Of a DNA stretch of 7,164 bases, positions 5,867 through 7,164 are shown piece by piece (the stretch's first letter is position 1; the number at the start of each line of letters is the position of its first letter). The notes below the pieces were generated by a model. That model was not told the DNA's origin and did no database searches. It worked only from the letters and a program-made list of their open reading frames with translations. The stretch covers positions 1-7,164 of the forward strand of contig CABYBP010000032.1 of the NCBI GenBank assembly GCA_902517315.1. The letters run 5' to 3'. A program made the translations under genes and the position numbers. Source of the DNA: an uncultured Alphaproteobacteria bacterium. GTDB lineage: Bacteria; Pseudomonadota; Alphaproteobacteria; HIMB59; GCA-002718135.

Positions 5867-7164
5867 TTATACTGAGATAAAAGACCATTTATCAGTTCAT
5901 CATTGAACGAAATTTCTTTTGTCTTAATAATCTCACTACCAAATGCTGTTTTCAAATCATTTAATAAATTAATATTTGAAGTATTTTCACCTTCTTCAGG
6001 CATCTTTATACTTTTAATATTAGCAAAATAAATAGTATTTTCATCTGATCCAAAAGCTACTTTATCAATATCAGTTTCAAAAATCTTTTGTTTAAAAGAT
6101 ATTGGTAATTCATCATTAGTCTTTAAAGATAAAGTTAAATTTTCTGGATTAGTTCTATAAAATTTACTTATATTTGCGAAGATCTCTTTATTATTTTCAA
6201 AAATAGTTTCTGCTTGTTCAGTTTTTTTTGTAAATATAAAATCATTTAAAACACTGTCAAAGATATTATCAATACTCTCTATTTTTGACGGATATATGTC
6301 ATCAATGTTTACAATAAAAGAAGTATCATTATCTATGTCAACTAAATCACTAACAAAATCTTTAATTTGTGTAAAAGAAAATGAAATTACGTTACTTAAA
6401 GTAGGGTCATCTTCGTTAGTATTGTTTAAAATTTTTTTCTTATTGATTAATTTAAGATTATTTTGATCTGCTATTTCAGTAATTGAAAACCCATCAAGTA
6501 TCTGTTGGTCTAGGCTTGATTTTAATTCATTGAAGTAATTATCTACTTCAAAATTGGTTAATGTATTATTTATTTCGTTCTTAACTTCATCAAATGCCAA
6601 TTCTTTTTCTGAGAAAATTTCATCTAAAATAATTATATGATATGCCAATGTAGTTTGGACTACATCTGATATACTTCCCTTGGTTAATTCAAATATTACA
6701 TTTGCTAGTTCCTCTAAAACTTTATTTCTATCAACATTTTTGAATTCATTAAAAATTATATTATTTTCTTCTGCATATTTAATAATTTCTTCATTAGTTT
6801 TTCCAGAAACACTTAATTTAAACTCATCTGCTTCTTCTTTTGATTTAAAATTAAATTGTTTAAAACTTCTCTCTTCAGGATTAATAAATAGGTTTTTATT
6901 TTTATTATAATATTCATTAAGACTATTTTCTGAAGGTGAAAAATTATCTCTATAATCACTTTTACTTATTAATATATATGAAATATCTCTCTCTTCTTTT
7001 GTCATATATGCTGCAGAGTTATTATTAAAATAATCTAATACTTCATTATTATCTTTTGAAATTTGATCTTTATTATAGTTTTCAAGTTTAATTTCGTCGA
7101 AAGGTATTTTAAGCAACTCTATTTCTCTACTCTGATTATCGTACCTATTGAAATTTATTTGCAA
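5863..7164 (-). CDS. ppiD: PpiD/SurA-like peptidyl-prolyl isomerase, C-terminal part (N-terminus outside window)
   Basis: This is 433 codons of a PpiD-type folding factor. In this family a single N-terminal membrane helix anchors a periplasmic chaperone with a parvulin-like domain. The frame enters from the window edge; the first codon (TTG, 7162-7164) is most likely an internal leucine, so the membrane anchor and SurA-like N-domain are missing from view. The fragment shows two similar blocks, a YF/YY-N-N segment followed by an EER and beta strand (about 41-68 and 81-108). A degenerate rotamase-like unit then spans about 95-190, with the recognisable VIFELTKGSISDVV and AYHIIILDEI strands. Long helical C-terminal segments follow. 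It has no cysteine and no tryptophan and is acidic and Asn-rich, fitting an exported protein in an AT-rich genome. A ppiD-like gene directly before trpE is, as I recall, the common alphaproteobacterial order. Its TGA overlaps the trpE ATG. Isomerase activity is uncertain because the domain is diverged; a pure chaperone role is possible. Confidence 0.8.
   Translation of the reverse strand: MQINFNRYDNQSREIELLKIPFDEIKLENYNKDQISKDNNEVLDYFNNNSAAYMTKEERDISYILISKSDYRDNFSPSENSLNEYYNKNKNLFINPEERSFKQFNFKSKEEADEFKLSVSGKTNEEIIKYAEENNIIFNEFKNVDRNKVLEELANVIFELTKGSISDVVQTTLAYHIIILDEIFSEKELAFDEVKNEINNTLTNFEVDNYFNELKSSLDQQILDGFSITEIADQNNLKLINKKKILNNTNEDDPTLSNVISFSFTQIKDFVSDLVDIDNDTSFIVNIDDIYPSKIESIDNIFDSVLNDFIFTKKTEQAETIFENNKEIFANISKFYRTNPENLTLSLKTNDELPISFKQKIFETDIDKVAFGSDENTIYFANIKSIKMPEEGENTSNINLLNDLKTAFGSEIIKTKEISFNDELINGLLSQYK

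Noticed and set aside
5863..5960. Search for a trp leader peptide or attenuator upstream of trpE
   Set aside because: The upstream gene is open right through and overlaps trpE; there is no clustered Trp codon frame or GC-bearing hairpin.
6680..6910. Plus-strand open frame opposite the ppiD-like gene
   Set aside because: It is an antisense shadow with low-complexity Leu/Ser/Phe content and no independent support.
7162..7164. TTG at the window edge as the true start of the ppiD-like gene
   Set aside because: The family needs an N-terminal membrane helix and SurA-like domain before this point, and the codon sits on the edge by chance; it is treated as internal.
1..7164. tRNA, rRNA, CRISPR, insertion sequence, prophage or defence genes
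   Set aside because: Coding genes fill practically the whole window, and the two spacers (68 and 26 bp) are too short; no repeats or atypical composition were seen.

Overview
The window is a single-strand run of housekeeping genes from a very AT-rich alphaproteobacterium, with every gene on the minus strand. In transcription order (high to low coordinate) the genes are: the C-terminal part of a PpiD-like periplasmic folding factor, trpE, trpG, trpD, trpC, moaC, lexA, and the N-terminal 288 codons of gltX. The gene order, an alphaproteobacterial-type LexA and a GTTC-N7-GTTC operator in front of lexA all point to Alphaproteobacteria. The strong A/T bias, Lys/Asn/Ile-rich proteins and near-absence of spacer DNA suggest a streamlined marine lineage of the SAR11/Pelagibacterales type. 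That last placement is inference.

Layout: 5863-7164 is the ppiD-like gene, open at the window edge. 2028-5866 is a four-gene tryptophan block (trpE-G-D-C) covering chorismate to indole-3-glycerol phosphate, except the TrpF step, which is not here. 1586-2041 is moaC (molybdenum cofactor). 1518-1585 is the only real spacer before lexA and holds the SOS operator. 891-1517 is lexA. 865-890 is a short spacer, and 1-864 is gltX, which continues beyond the window.

The first six genes overlap at every junction (4, 4, 1, 8 and 14 bp), so they look like one translationally coupled operon with no room for a trp leader or attenuator before trpE. LexA probably has its own autoregulated promoter, and gltX follows 26 bp later, so it may be partly under SOS control. 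Compared with the order I recall in larger alphaproteobacterial genomes (trpGDC-moaC-moeA-lexA-comEC-gltX), moeA and comEC are absent here.

I see no mobile element, CRISPR, RNA gene or exotic system. The interesting points are regulatory (the SOS operator and what lies downstream of it), genome compaction, an A11 tract at the start of trpE, and the almost complete absence of tryptophan from the tryptophan-making enzymes.
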